A stretch of DNA of 55,129 nucleotides from Flavipsychrobacter sp. (GCA_016786565.1 JAEUVY010000034.1:1-55129); one strand, 5' to 3'; counted from the first letter of the stretch, positions 24,285 to 32,367 are shown. Notes: a model not told the origin generated them from the letters alone. Translations and numbers: made by a program.

Positions 24285-25223
24285 TTATTTAGCGATTAAG
24301 GTATTGTAAGTTAAGCGATTTGACATATTTGTAAGCAACAAAGTGAATCTTGCGTTTTCTTTCATATCCCTGCTGTTGTAACGGAATGTGAGTTCGTTAG
24401 CGTATTTCTGCATGTGCTTTTGGCTAATGAAATGATATGTACCAATTACCATGCGGTCAAACATTGAAAATACACCCTCAATGCTATTTGTGTGGATTGT
24501 GCCATTACGCACAAATTCTTGGCGTGTATGGTCAACTGTTTCGTGTGCTAAGAAGTGATTACTAGCGTAGTGGTAAGAACCGTTCATGTCGGTAAGCAAT
24601 ACCGATTCTGAATTTACATTTTCAAGTACTGATTTAAAGATTGTTTTCTTATCGGTAACAACCTGCATCCTAAGGTTACCGCCACGCACCAAATAGCCCA
24701 TAACCATTGATTTGTTAGCGTTTGCGCCTTTTTGACCAATAGCCCTTCTTTTCTTATGGTGCATGTTTTTCATCTTACCACCAACGTATGTTTCGTCAAC
24801 TTCAACGATTTGACCGCCACCACCTACTTTGCCATCTTCGTTATCTGTATCAGTAATGCCGAAACACGCACGAATACGATGGTTCATGAACCATGCAGTT
24901 TTTTGAGTAACATTAAGGTCTTTAGCTAACTGGATAGATGAAATGCCTTTTTTGTGGCTAGTGATAAGATAGATTGCAAGAAACCATGTAGGTAATTCAA
25001 TCTTAGTATTGTCAAACAAAGTAGCTGTGCAAACGTTGAAATATTTTCCTGTATTCTTGCATTTGTATTTGTTGCCTGCGCACTTATAAACCTTGCTAGT
25101 GGCGTCAAACGGTGATACTACATTGCCATTCCAACGCAGTTCTTCAAGGTGCTTAATACATACTTCTTGAGTAGGAAAAGCCTTTACAAGTTCTATTACC
25201 GATTTGAATTCAAAGTTTATCAT
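24285..25223 (-). CDS. IS1595 family transposase (ISXO2-like)
   Basis: 312 residues from MINFEFKSV; a longer start at 25271 would overlap the promoter. N-terminal degenerate zinc-ribbon with YKCAGNKYKCKNTGK, then a helix-turn-helix-like segment (SSIQLAKDLNVTQKTAWFMNHRIR), then the ISXO2-type catalytic domain: first acidic residue in IVEVDETYVGGK, second in VLLTDMNGSYH, and HTNSIEGVFSMFDR with the terminal acidic residue. All motifs are intact. A TATCTTTG box lies 20 nt upstream. It would catalyse movement of the whole element. Confidence 0.93.
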   Translation of the reverse strand: MINFEFKSVIELVKAFPTQEVCIKHLEELRWNGNVVSPFDATSKVYKCAGNKYKCKNTGKYFNVCTATLFDNTKIELPTWFLAIYLITSHKKGISSIQLAKDLNVTQKTAWFMNHRIRACFGITDTDNEDGKVGGGGQIVEVDETYVGGKMKNMHHKKRRAIGQKGANANKSMVMGYLVRGGNLRMQVVTDKKTIFKSVLENVNSESVLLTDMNGSYHYASNHFLAHETVDHTRQEFVRNGTIHTNSIEGVFSMFDRMVIGTYHFISQKHMQKYANELTFRYNSRDMKENARFTLLLTNMSNRLTYNTLIAK

Positions 25224-25242
25224 CTCTTTGCGTTTGACAACA

Positions 25243-25250
25243 CAAAGATA
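25243..25250 (-). promoter_or_regulatory. -7 box of the transposase/P63C operon
   Basis: TATCTTTG on the minus strand, with TTG about 18 nt upstream; a short leader of about 15 nt results. Confidence 0.6.
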
Positions 25251-25297
25251 GTAGATAATTACACAAAACAAACTGCTTGGTGTAATTTTAGAAATAT

Positions 25298-25525
25298 TTA
25301 TTTTTCTATTTTAATTGGAAACCAGTATTTAAAAGCTAAAAATACGGTAGCCCCAAGAAAAGCTTCCATTGAACTATACTTAAGTAGATCGAAATTTGTT
25401 TGGCAATTTAAATATCTAAACAATACAATGAAAAAAGCTATTAGCACGCAAGTAGAAAATATGCTTTGCCAAATCATAGTGAATATGGTGCGTATTATTC
25501 TAATTCTGTCAGATGTAGCACTCAT
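25298..25525 (-). CDS. 75-residue protein with two membrane segments (passenger module, gene 3)
   Basis: MSATSDRIRIIRTIFTMIWQ followed by TM1 (SIFSTCVLIAFFIVLFRYL), a short loop (NCQTNFDLLKYSSM) and TM2 (EAFLGATVFLAFKYWFPI), ending KIEK. The start codon overlaps the previous stop as ATGA. No family was recognised. Small two-helix membrane proteins at the end of coupled operons in mobile DNA are often effectors that damage the membrane, but nothing in this sequence proves that. Confidence 0.75.
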   Translation of the reverse strand: MSATSDRIRIIRTIFTMIWQSIFSTCVLIAFFIVLFRYLNCQTNFDLLKYSSMEAFLGATVFLAFKYWFPIKIEK

Positions 25526-25860
25526 TTATCACGGTTTAGTTGGTAGTATTCCACAATCTTCACCCGACTTTTGCTAAAAATGAAGTTCTCCGATTGGTTT
25601 AGTTCGCAGATATCGCATTTTACTTGTGAAGGTATTTCAGAAATATCGCTAAAAGCATCTATTAGTCTATCGCAAGAAGGGCATTGCACCGCATATTTTT
25701 TGTTGAAATACCCCTGCTTTACAGCCATTTCACAAAAATATTTTGTAATCCCTAGCGGTAAATTGTAAAACCTACGGATATTTTCAACATAGAATTTATC
25801 AGGGTTGATGTGATTCAACACGGATTGTTCTTTATCAATAAATTTACCAACAAAAGACAT
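25522..25860 (-). CDS. zinc-ribbon protein with possible winged helix (passenger module, gene 2)
   Basis: 112 residues. Residues about 20-58 (FYVENIRRFYNLPLGITKYFCEMAVKQGYFNKKYAVQ) have the helix-helix-hairpin look of a winged helix. They are followed by a four-cysteine zinc ribbon, CPSC (60-63) and CDIC (82-85). The C-terminus (FSKSRVKIVEYYQL) is a predicted strand and helix. Its ATG lies 1 nt after the stop of the 292-residue gene and its stop overlaps the next start, so all three are translated together. A regulator or adaptor role is plausible; no named family was recognised. Confidence 0.75.
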   Translation of the reverse strand: MSFVGKFIDKEQSVLNHINPDKFYVENIRRFYNLPLGITKYFCEMAVKQGYFNKKYAVQCPSCDRLIDAFSDISEIPSQVKCDICELNQSENFIFSKSRVKIVEYYQLNRDK

Positions 25861-25861
25861 G

Positions 25862-26740
25862 CTAGTTGTTTATTAAAATTTGAGTAATCAAATTATTTAC
25901 TTGGTGTGGATTTTCAGGGAATAAAGTTATGCTTAATTTGCCAATATTTGGGTCTGCTGCAAAATTTCTGCATAACCTATCATCTGCGGGAATGTATTTA
26001 AAAATAGACTTGCTTAAAGGATTCAGCATTGTTGCGGCATACTCATCAGGATAGGTTTGTTTGAATGTCTTTTCTCCATGCATTACCTCGGTGGCAGTTG
26101 ATTCTACCTTCAAGACTTTTAGCGACCTGAAATCAAGAATATTATTATCACACAAGCTCTTTATTCCGGTATTTATATCGCAAATAGTTGGGCGGTAATT
26201 AGCTGCCGAAAAAAACTCTACTATATATGATGTAAAATCATCCTCTACATCCTTACTTACATTAAATGATTCTGAATTGCCTCCTGCAATATAAGAACCT
26301 ACATTTTTTTCAAGAATTGTCGCTCGGATTATCACATGTGACCCTGTGACAGTGATAACAATAGGTTGAGGAAAGTTCATAACAACATCGGTGTATGAAC
26401 CATTACCTAAATCTTTAATGGTAGCGCTGAATTTTACAATTGGCATGCAGTGTATATGATATCCATTGGCATCCCGAAAATGCCTGTTAACTGGCAATGG
26501 GAAGTCGCGCACTACAAAATTATTTTCATTAAAACCTATCCTGTAATTATAAATATAAACATGCTGCTTTGTATTACTTACATTATTTAGCGCAAATGTA
26601 TATATAGAATTAATTGTGTTTTTTTCGACAATTTCATTAACCACGTCTGATTGGTGTCCTGTTAGATTAAAATGCTCTTTAACTAATCTTACTGGAAACA
26701 TTCTCAATACCCTTCTTTTAAGGTTTTGCTGTGAATTCAT
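25862..26740 (-). CDS. 292-residue protein of unknown function (passenger module, gene 1)
   Basis: Starts MNSQQNLKRRVLRMFPVRL. The frame stays open further upstream and past the element end, but those extra residues run through the promoter and the inverted repeat, so the ATG at 26740 is preferred. The sequence is strand-rich (TFALNNVSNTKQHVYIYNYRI, PIVITVTGSHVIIRATIL), with DFPLPVNRHF and HIHCMPIVKFSATI as distinctive stretches. There is no signal peptide, membrane segment or catalytic motif. I do not recognise a family. It is followed at 1 nt by the zinc-ribbon gene. Confidence 0.72.
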   Translation of the reverse strand: MNSQQNLKRRVLRMFPVRLVKEHFNLTGHQSDVVNEIVEKNTINSIYTFALNNVSNTKQHVYIYNYRIGFNENNFVVRDFPLPVNRHFRDANGYHIHCMPIVKFSATIKDLGNGSYTDVVMNFPQPIVITVTGSHVIIRATILEKNVGSYIAGGNSESFNVSKDVEDDFTSYIVEFFSAANYRPTICDINTGIKSLCDNNILDFRSLKVLKVESTATEVMHGEKTFKQTYPDEYAATMLNPLSKSIFKYIPADDRLCRNFAADPNIGKLSITLFPENPHQVNNLITQILINN

Positions 26741-26763
26741 GATATATAGTTTGTTTGGCATTT

Positions 26764-26771
26764 CAAAGATA
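26764..26771 (-). promoter_or_regulatory. -7 box of the passenger module
   Basis: TATCTTTG on the minus strand, 24 nt upstream of the ATG at 26740. It lies inside the element, so the module carries its own promoter. Confidence 0.6.
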
Positions 26772-26787
26772 ATAATATTATTAGAAT

Positions 26788-26809
26788 AGCCCCATGTTTC
26801 CATGGGGCT
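26788..26809. other. subterminal hairpin of the insertion element
   Basis: agccccatg (26788-26796) pairs perfectly with 26801-26809 across tttc. It sits about 80 bp inside the right end, just upstream of the passenger -7 box. There is no strong T-run on the minus strand. Confidence 0.6.
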
Positions 26810-26864
26810 TGTATATTTTATTGCCAAACAAAATATAGTTAAAAGTAAAGTTACGGGATAATTA

Positions 26865-26888
26865 GTGTAAACTCGTATATAGTTACCC
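26865..26888 (-). repeat. right terminal inverted repeat of the IS1595-like element
   Basis: Read on the minus strand it starts GGGTAACTATATACG and ends tttacac, matching the left end with 2 mismatches. 26889-26930 beyond it is the right half of the split target repeat. Confidence 0.9.
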
Positions 26889-27033
26889 CTGCTAAGGAGG
26901 GGATAGGGGTGGTCTGACAGAGCAGCTGGGCAAATCACACCCCAAACCAATAAAGTCATTAACACAAATTCCAAATTCCTAACCCAATCCCAATTCCCAA
27001 TTCCTTTTAAGCAAATACCCTACTTTTACACCC

Positions 27034-28305
27034 ATGTATCCCGACTTTAAATACCTGCTGCATGCCATAACCGGAATAGAGATGCCGGAGTGGCTGAGCC
27101 TGTTCAAGACCTTCGGCTTTTTGGTGGCACTGTCGTTCTTGGGGGCGGCATGGGCCACATCATCCGAGCTGAAGCGCAAGGAAAAAATGGGACTGCTGCA
27201 CCCCCAGCTGGAAACTATGGAGGTAGGCCGCCCAGTTACAATCACCGATCTGCTGGTATCGGCCATCACGGGTTTTCTGCTAGGCTTTAAAATAGGCGGC
27301 CTCTTCGGCCACTTTGCCGAGATATCGCCAGACCCTATGGGCTACCTGTTCTCGGCCGGGGGCAACTTCCTTACCGGTCTGCTGGGTGCCGCCATACTGG
27401 GGTATGCCCGCTATGCCGAGAAAAAGAAAGAAGAACTGCCCGAGCCGGTGATCAAGAAGTTTCTGGTGTACCCGCACGAGCGCATCACCGAGATAGTGGT
27501 AGTGGCAGCGGTGGCGGGCCTGGTGGGTGCCAAGGTGTTTAACGCACTGGAGACCTGGGACGACTTTATAAAGAACCCCATAGAAAGCCTCACCTCATCG
27601 AGCGGGCTCACCTTCCTTGGTGGGCTCATCATGGCCACGGCAGCATTCTACTACTTTGCCCGCAAACACAAGATCCCGTTCGATCATCTGTGCGATTCGG
27701 CAGCACCCGGCATCATGCTGGCCTACGGACTGGGCAGGCTGGGCTGTCACTTCTCGGGCGATGGCGACTGGGGTATCTTCAACACCGCCTACGTAAGCAA
27801 TGCCGATGGCACCCTGCGCGCCGCCACTACGGCCGCCGATAAAGACTTTGCCCAACACATGATAGGCACCACGCCATGGGCCCATGTGCCGGCACCCGAT
27901 TGGTTGCCCCGCTGGCTGGTGGGGATGAACTATCCGCACAATGTGGGCCACGAGGGTATGCCCATACACGGCTGCGTGGGCGAGTACTGCAATGTGCTGC
28001 CGGTGAGCGTGTTCCCCACATCGGTATGGGAGGCGGTGACCTGTGTGCTGCTGTTTGCCTTTATGTGGGCGGTGCGCAAGCGCCTCACAGGCACGCTGCA
28101 GGTCTTCAGCCTGTACCTGATATTGGCAGGACTGGAGCGCTTTCTGGTAGAGAAGGTGCGCGTGAACTACAAGTATGACTGGGGCTTTATGCACCCAACG
28201 CAGGCCGAGATACTATCGGTAGTGCTGATAGTGACCGGCGCGCTGCTGTTCTTCTTCTACAAACGTAAGCCCGATGCCCCTGCCCCCACAGGCACCGAGG
28301 GCTGA
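27034..28305 (+). CDS. lgt: prolipoprotein diacylglyceryl transferase family protein
   Basis: 423-residue inner-membrane enzyme that transfers diacylglycerol from phosphatidylglycerol to the lipobox cysteine, the first step of lipoprotein maturation. Seven or so membrane segments; the Lgt signature region is GIMLAYGLGRLGCHFSGDGDWG with PTSVWE following and a conserved C-terminal arginine region (ERFLVEKVRVN). It is longer than the E. coli enzyme, with an extra N-terminal hydrophobic part and a loop insertion (TTAADKDFAQHMIGTTPW), a form seen in Bacteroidota. A TACTTTTA box lies 5 nt before the ATG. gpsA follows 56 nt downstream. Confidence 0.88.
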   Translation: MYPDFKYLLHAITGIEMPEWLSLFKTFGFLVALSFLGAAWATSSELKRKEKMGLLHPQLETMEVGRPVTITDLLVSAITGFLLGFKIGGLFGHFAEISPDPMGYLFSAGGNFLTGLLGAAILGYARYAEKKKEELPEPVIKKFLVYPHERITEIVVVAAVAGLVGAKVFNALETWDDFIKNPIESLTSSSGLTFLGGLIMATAAFYYFARKHKIPFDHLCDSAAPGIMLAYGLGRLGCHFSGDGDWGIFNTAYVSNADGTLRAATTAADKDFAQHMIGTTPWAHVPAPDWLPRWLVGMNYPHNVGHEGMPIHGCVGEYCNVLPVSVFPTSVWEAVTCVLLFAFMWAVRKRLTGTLQVFSLYLILAGLERFLVEKVRVNYKYDWGFMHPTQAEILSVVLIVTGALLFFFYKRKPDAPAPTGTEG

Positions 28306-28361
28306 CGCTACCCTACTTTATAGATTAACTGTTATTTTTACACCCAACTACCGCTAGGCAC

Positions 28362-29372
28362 ATGACGGGACAAATAGGCATAATAGGAAACGGAAGCTGG
28401 GGCACGGCACTGGCCAAGATACTGACGGACAACGGCCGTAAGATACACTGGTGGGTGCGCAACGACGAGGCGATAACCAGCCTCAGCACCAGGCACCATA
28501 ACCCGCACTACCTCACATCGGTGCGCTTTATGCCCGATACTATATGGCCTACCAAGGACCTGCACGCCATGATGCAGCAATGCGATACGCTGATCATAGC
28601 AGTCCCGTCGGCCTACACGCTGGACGTGATCAACCAGGTGCCGGCAGAGGTGTGGCGCACCAAGAAGGTGATATCGGCCCTGAAGGGCATATTGCCGGGT
28701 GCCAACCAACTGCTGAACGACTATATGGCCGCGCAGTTCGGCTTTCCGAAGGAGCAGTATGTGTCCATAACGGGTCCCTGCCATGCCGAGGAAGTAGCAT
28801 TCGAGCGCCTGTCTTACCTTACGTTCTCGGGCCTTAACGACGAGCTGACGCATGATGTGGCAGCCAAGTTTGCCAACAGCTACATCAACACCACCTGCAA
28901 TCATGATATATGGGGGGCACAGTTTGCCGCGGTGCTGAAGAACATCTATGCCATAGGCGCAGGCATAGCCCACTCGCTTGACTATGGCGACAACTTCCTG
29001 AGTGTGTATGCCACCAACTGCTATCGCGAGATGTATGGCTTTCTGCAACGCCACTTTGAGCAGGTGCACCCATCCAACGAAAAGCCCGACTTCCACACCA
29101 GCGCCTACCTGGGCGATCTGCTGGTGACCTGCTATTCGCTGCACAGCCGCAACCGCACCTTTGGCGCCATGATAGGCAAGGGCTATACGGTAAAGGCCGC
29201 AACGCTGGAGATGAACATGGTGGCCGAGGGCTACTACGCATCGAAGGGGATGCAGGTGATATCGGGCCAGTACAACATTGCTATCCCTATGGCATCGGTT
29301 ATCTACGGGATACTGTGGGAGGGCGCGCCACCTGCCGAAAGCTTCCGCAGGCTGGAGAAGATGATGTCTTAA
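28362..29372 (+). CDS. gpsA: NAD(P)-dependent glycerol-3-phosphate dehydrogenase
   Basis: 336-residue cytosolic enzyme making sn-glycerol 3-phosphate for phospholipids from dihydroxyacetone phosphate. The Rossmann motif GIIGNGSWGTALAKI is at residues 6-20. VISALKGI, SITGPCHAEEV and the catalytic lysine region AVLKNIYAIGAGI follow. The C-terminal half holds LGDLLVTCYSLHSRNRTFG with the substrate-binding arginine pair. Placed after lgt, both serve membrane lipid or lipoprotein assembly. Confidence 0.94.
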   Translation: MTGQIGIIGNGSWGTALAKILTDNGRKIHWWVRNDEAITSLSTRHHNPHYLTSVRFMPDTIWPTKDLHAMMQQCDTLIIAVPSAYTLDVINQVPAEVWRTKKVISALKGILPGANQLLNDYMAAQFGFPKEQYVSITGPCHAEEVAFERLSYLTFSGLNDELTHDVAAKFANSYINTTCNHDIWGAQFAAVLKNIYAIGAGIAHSLDYGDNFLSVYATNCYREMYGFLQRHFEQVHPSNEKPDFHTSAYLGDLLVTCYSLHSRNRTFGAMIGKGYTVKAATLEMNMVAEGYYASKGMQVISGQYNIAIPMASVIYGILWEGAPPAESFRRLEKMMS

Positions 29373-29386
29373 CCCCCCAAAAACAA

Positions 29387-29416
29387 CAACGCCCTCCGCA
29401 AGGGAAGGCGCCGTTG
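29387..29416 (-). terminator. imperfect terminator between gpsA and the OsmC gene
   Basis: caacg (29387-29391) pairs with 29412-29416, with further G+C pairs inside. On the minus strand it is followed by a T-rich stretch, so it fits the OsmC-like gene best. Confidence 0.4.
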
Positions 29417-29439
29417 GTAAAGACGTTATAGCGAAACTA

Positions 29440-29850
29440 CTATGCCAGTGTGGCCTGCAGCGTGATGTCGCAGTTGAGCAGTTTTGATATAGGACAGTTT
29501 GCCTTGGCATCGTTGGCACACTCCAGAAACTTCTCGGCAGTGATACCCGGCACAGAAGCCGTTACCTTGATGTCGCTGGTAGTAACCGCGCCGGCCTCGA
29601 GGGTGATGTCGCAAGATGTTTCGATCTTGTCTGGTGTGAAGCCTGCAGCGCCCAGCACAAACGACAGTTTCATAGAGAAACAGCCTGCATGCGCAGCCGC
29701 GATGAGCTCCTCGGGGTTGGTACCTACGCCTTCTTCAAAACGGCTTTTGTAGGAGTACTGAGCGCCTGTGAGTACGGTGCTCTGAGTAGAAACGGTTCCG
29801 TTTCCTTCTTTGCCTGAGCCGTTCCATACGGCAGTTGCATTGCGTTTCAT
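29440..29850 (-). CDS. OsmC family peroxiredoxin
   Basis: 136 residues: an OsmC/Ohr-fold thiol peroxidase acting on organic hydroperoxides. The two catalytic cysteines are in AAHAGCFSMKLS and NDAKANCPISKLL, the usual OsmC spacing. VGTNPEELIAAAHAGC is the family hallmark. It belongs to the OsmC rather than the Ohr branch on the basis of overall pattern. It is a single gene, convergent with gpsA, and adds to the AhpC/AhpD peroxide defence at 4-5 kb. Confidence 0.92.
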   Translation of the reverse strand: MKRNATAVWNGSGKEGNGTVSTQSTVLTGAQYSYKSRFEEGVGTNPEELIAAAHAGCFSMKLSFVLGAAGFTPDKIETSCDITLEAGAVTTSDIKVTASVPGITAEKFLECANDAKANCPISKLLNCDITLQATLA

Positions 29851-29937
29851 GTGCTTGTAATTTTTATTTACGGCAAATATAGCGTGAGCACCCGCCGCCG
29901 GACATTGTTTTTACTGATAGCCTTATGAGGGGAGCGG

Positions 29938-30531
29938 CTATACGGTGCGGGCGGCCTGCTGCAGAAAGAGGTGGTGCAGGTGCAGTACCTGTGGCAGCAC
30001 GGCGGTGCGGTCGTCGTTGATGATGATGTGGTCGCAGAGCCGCATCTTTTGGTCGTCGTCCATCTGGCGGTCCATGATGGCCTGGACCTTCTCAGCAGTG
30101 AGGTGGCTGCGCTGCATGGCGCGAGCGGCACGCAGGGCGTGCGGGGCGGAGACGCCCACCATCACGTCCATGCCCTTGTTGCTGCCACTCTCGAAGAAGA
30201 TAGCCGCCTCTTTGATGACGTAGGGCGCCTGCTGGCGGGCCATCCACTCGTTGGCATAGGCTATGGTGGCGGGGTGCACCAGGGCGTTGAGCTGCTGCAG
30301 TAGTGCGGTATTGTTATAAACGAGTGCCGAGATGCGATCGCGGTCGGGACGGCCGTTGGTGTACACATCGCCGAGCAGTGCCTTGATGGCGGCCACCAGG
30401 GCGGCATCGTGCTGCATGACGTGTTTGGCGGCATCGTCGGCACTAAATACAGGTATGCCGAGTGTTTCGAACACCCGGCATACGACTGACTTACCAGATC
30501 CTATTCCACCTGTGATACCAACTTTGAGCAT
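29938..30531 (-). CDS. coaE: dephospho-CoA kinase
   Basis: 197-residue P-loop kinase carrying out the last step of coenzyme A synthesis. The P-loop GGIGSGKS is at 8-15, followed by GIPVFSADDAAKHVM with the substrate-binding aspartates and VIKEAAIFFESG in the core. The C-terminal ARAMQRSHLTAEKVQAIMDRQM is typical of CoaE. It is the distal gene of nusB-DUF1573-yajC-coaE, 27 nt after yajC. Confidence 0.95.
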   Translation of the reverse strand: MLKVGITGGIGSGKSVVCRVFETLGIPVFSADDAAKHVMQHDAALVAAIKALLGDVYTNGRPDRDRISALVYNNTALLQQLNALVHPATIAYANEWMARQQAPYVIKEAAIFFESGSNKGMDVMVGVSAPHALRAARAMQRSHLTAEKVQAIMDRQMDDDQKMRLCDHIIINDDRTAVLPQVLHLHHLFLQQAARTV

Positions 30532-30558
30532 CGGCGTGTAGGTTTCGTTGGTTGAGAA

Positions 30559-30912
30559 TTACTTAGCTGCCTCGGTAGTGGCTACGCCGGCCCTCTTGCG
30601 GGCTTCCTTGGTCATGTCCATAGAAACGGCAGAGCGCTCAATGGTCATGAAAGAACCGCGGCTTACTTCGATCTGCAGGGTACCGTCATCATTGGCACGG
30701 GTGATGGTGCCATGAATGCCGGCAATAGTAACGATCTTTTCGCCGGACGTCATTTCATCGGCAAATTTCTTGGCTTCTTTCTGCTTTTTAGCCTGCGGGC
30801 GTATCATGAAGAAGTACATCACGACGATCATACCGATGAAGAAGAACGGCATCAATCCGCCACCCGGTGCGGGTGCGCCCTGTAAGAACAATGTGTTTGT
30901 AGTGAATTGCAT
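30559..30912 (-). CDS. yajC: preprotein translocase subunit YajC
   Basis: 117 residues from MQFTTNTLF: one membrane segment (MPFFFIGMIVVMYFFMIRPQAKKQKE, the family hallmark) and a small cytosolic domain (GEKIVTIAGIHGTITRANDDGTLQIEVSRG). YajC associates with SecDF and the Sec translocon. The extended frame upstream of 30912 runs through the DUF1573 gene and has no family match, so the start at 30912 is chosen. Confidence 0.95.
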   Translation of the reverse strand: MQFTTNTLFLQGAPAPGGGLMPFFFIGMIVVMYFFMIRPQAKKQKEAKKFADEMTSGEKIVTIAGIHGTITRANDDGTLQIEVSRGSFMTIERSAVSMDMTKEARKRAGVATTEAAK

Positions 30913-30947
30913 TTTATTGTGGTTGTTATATACTGAAAAAAGGTTTG

Positions 30948-31409
30948 TCACTGTTTTGGCTGCACATCGGCCTGAATGTAGAGCATGTGTATGTTGCGCA
31001 GGGTGTTGGCCACTATGGTCACCGATTTTTCCTGGTGGCCCGGCTTGCCTGCCGAGTTGAAGGTGACCTTCAGAGTGCCTGCCTGTCCGGGCAGAATGGG
31101 TTCGTGGGGGAAGTCGGGTACGGTGCAACCGCATGAGCCCGACGCGGATGTGATGATGAGGGGCGTTTTACCTGTATTGGAGAACGCGAATTCGTAGTTT
31201 ACCGATTCGTTCTCTTTGATCGTTCCGAAGTTGTGGAGCGTATCGGTAAAGGACAAAACGGGTTTTGACGCGGCGGCCACGGTATCGAGGCCGGATGCGC
31301 TGTGAGGGTTGTTGACCAGGCTGGTAGATATGTTCTTATCGTTACTGCCCTGATCCTTTCCGCCGCAAGCAGCGAGTAGTAGTGCCGGGATAATAAGATA
31401 GCGTTTCAT
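30948..31409 (-). CDS. DUF1573 lipoprotein
   Basis: 153 residues: a lipoprotein signal (ALLLAACGGK) and one DUF1573 domain, an Ig-like fold with HNFGTIKENESVNYEFAFSNTGKTPL, the SGSCGCT cysteine cluster and PGQAGTLKVTFNSAGKPGHQEKSVTI. DUF1573 proteins are abundant in Bacteroidota and of unknown function. It lies between nusB and yajC, an arrangement commonly kept in the phylum. Confidence 0.9.
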   Translation of the reverse strand: MKRYLIIPALLLAACGGKDQGSNDKNISTSLVNNPHSASGLDTVAAASKPVLSFTDTLHNFGTIKENESVNYEFAFSNTGKTPLIITSASGSCGCTVPDFPHEPILPGQAGTLKVTFNSAGKPGHQEKSVTIVANTLRNIHMLYIQADVQPKQ

Positions 31410-31434
31410 TTTACGTTCCTGTTTTTATGTTCTG

Positions 31435-32367
31435 TTAGTTCTTTGGTCTGTCGGTCTTTACGATCTTGTCTTCTTTGAGCAGGTCTTTGAGTATGTTGTC
31501 GAGCACGCCGTTCACAAACTGTCCGCTCTGCGGGGTGCTGTATTGTTTGGCTATGTCGATATACTCGTTGATGGTCACCTTGGTGGGTATAGTGGGGAAG
31601 TAGAGGAATTCGCACACTCCCATACGGAGCAGCAGCATGTCTATCATGGCCACACGCTCTTTGTCCCAGTTCACCAGCTTAGGCGATATTAGCTCCAGAC
31701 ATACTTCTTCGCGGTCCAAAACGGCACGCAACAGATCGTGCGCGTATTCTCGCTTCTCGCCCGAGAGGAGTTTCTGAAAGTCGACCTTGCTGTTGCCCCT
31801 GAAGAAGTTCTGCATGAGCATCACTATCAGCTCGCTGTCGTCTTCCCAACCCGGAAGATCATCGGTGAAGTGCGACTGCATGTCTTCATTCTCCACAACC
31901 AGCTTCTCCCATATAAACTGCATGATGGCCTTGTCGGCAACAGGGGTGTGTTGCGGGGTAGCCACATACTGTTCGTATTCGGTGGTCTTCTGCAATTGCT
32001 GGAATACCTTCTTCACATAGGTCTCGTCTATAAGTCGGGCTATATTCTCGTTCTTGACGCGAGCGGCGAAAGAAGCATTTCCGTTCAACATGGCTATAAA
32101 GCTGTTGTGGGCAATGCGGCTGTCGGCGTTGAGGTCGTCGGCGGTAGTGAGGTACTTAGATGCACGCATACGTGCATCCGTGTCGGCGTACTGAGCAATA
32201 TGTATTGTGTAAAGAACTGAAGCAGTGAACAGGTCCATTACCTGTTTCAGTTTGTCGTCTAGAATTTTGGCTGCTGCAACTTTATTCACCTGAGTACCGG
32301 TTTCCAGCGACGAAAGCGTATATAACGTCTGCATCACTTTTACACGGATATTCCTGCGGCTGATCAT
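31435..32367 (-). CDS. nusB: transcription antitermination factor NusB
   Basis: 310 residues from MISRRNIRVKVMQTLY. The C-terminal NusB fold includes EEVCLELISPKLVNWDKERVAMIDMLLLRMGVCEFLY and TKVTINEYIDIAKQYSTPQSGQFVNGVLDNIL. The protein is about twice the E. coli length because of an N-terminal helical extension, the usual Bacteroidota form. NusB binds boxA RNA with NusE in rRNA antitermination. An ATG at 32427 would add residues that do not fit the family. Confidence 0.93.
   Translation of the reverse strand: MISRRNIRVKVMQTLYTLSSLETGTQVNKVAAAKILDDKLKQVMDLFTASVLYTIHIAQYADTDARMRASKYLTTADDLNADSRIAHNSFIAMLNGNASFAARVKNENIARLIDETYVKKVFQQLQKTTEYEQYVATPQHTPVADKAIMQFIWEKLVVENEDMQSHFTDDLPGWEDDSELIVMLMQNFFRGNSKVDFQKLLSGEKREYAHDLLRAVLDREEVCLELISPKLVNWDKERVAMIDMLLLRMGVCEFLYFPTIPTKVTINEYIDIAKQYSTPQSGQFVNGVLDNILKDLLKEDKIVKTDRPKN

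Larger units (their letters stand above)
23152..26888 (-). mobile_element. IS1595/ISXO2-like insertion element with passenger genes (3,737 bp)
   Basis: 24-bp terminal inverted repeats (22 of 24 identical) start GGGTAACTATATAC. Both ends are flanked by CTGCTAAG (23144-23151 and 26889-26896), an 8-bp duplication as is usual for the IS1595 family. The target repeat continues correctly on each side, and an uninterrupted relative lies at 17244-17308. Inside, all on the minus strand, are a three-gene passenger module, a DDE transposase and a P63C gene. The element is clearly more AT-rich than the host sequence. Intact ends and frames suggest a recent, possibly active insertion. Confidence 0.93.

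Noticed and set aside
25862..26974. A longer version of the passenger gene starting at 26974, outside the insertion element
   Set aside because: The added N-terminus reads through the target repeat, the inverted repeat and the passenger -7 box. The ATG at 26740 is consistent with the promoter and element boundary.
28338..29519. A 393-codon minus-strand frame opposite gpsA
   Set aside because: gpsA has all family motifs on the plus strand; the opposite frame is compositionally odd and without recognisable features.
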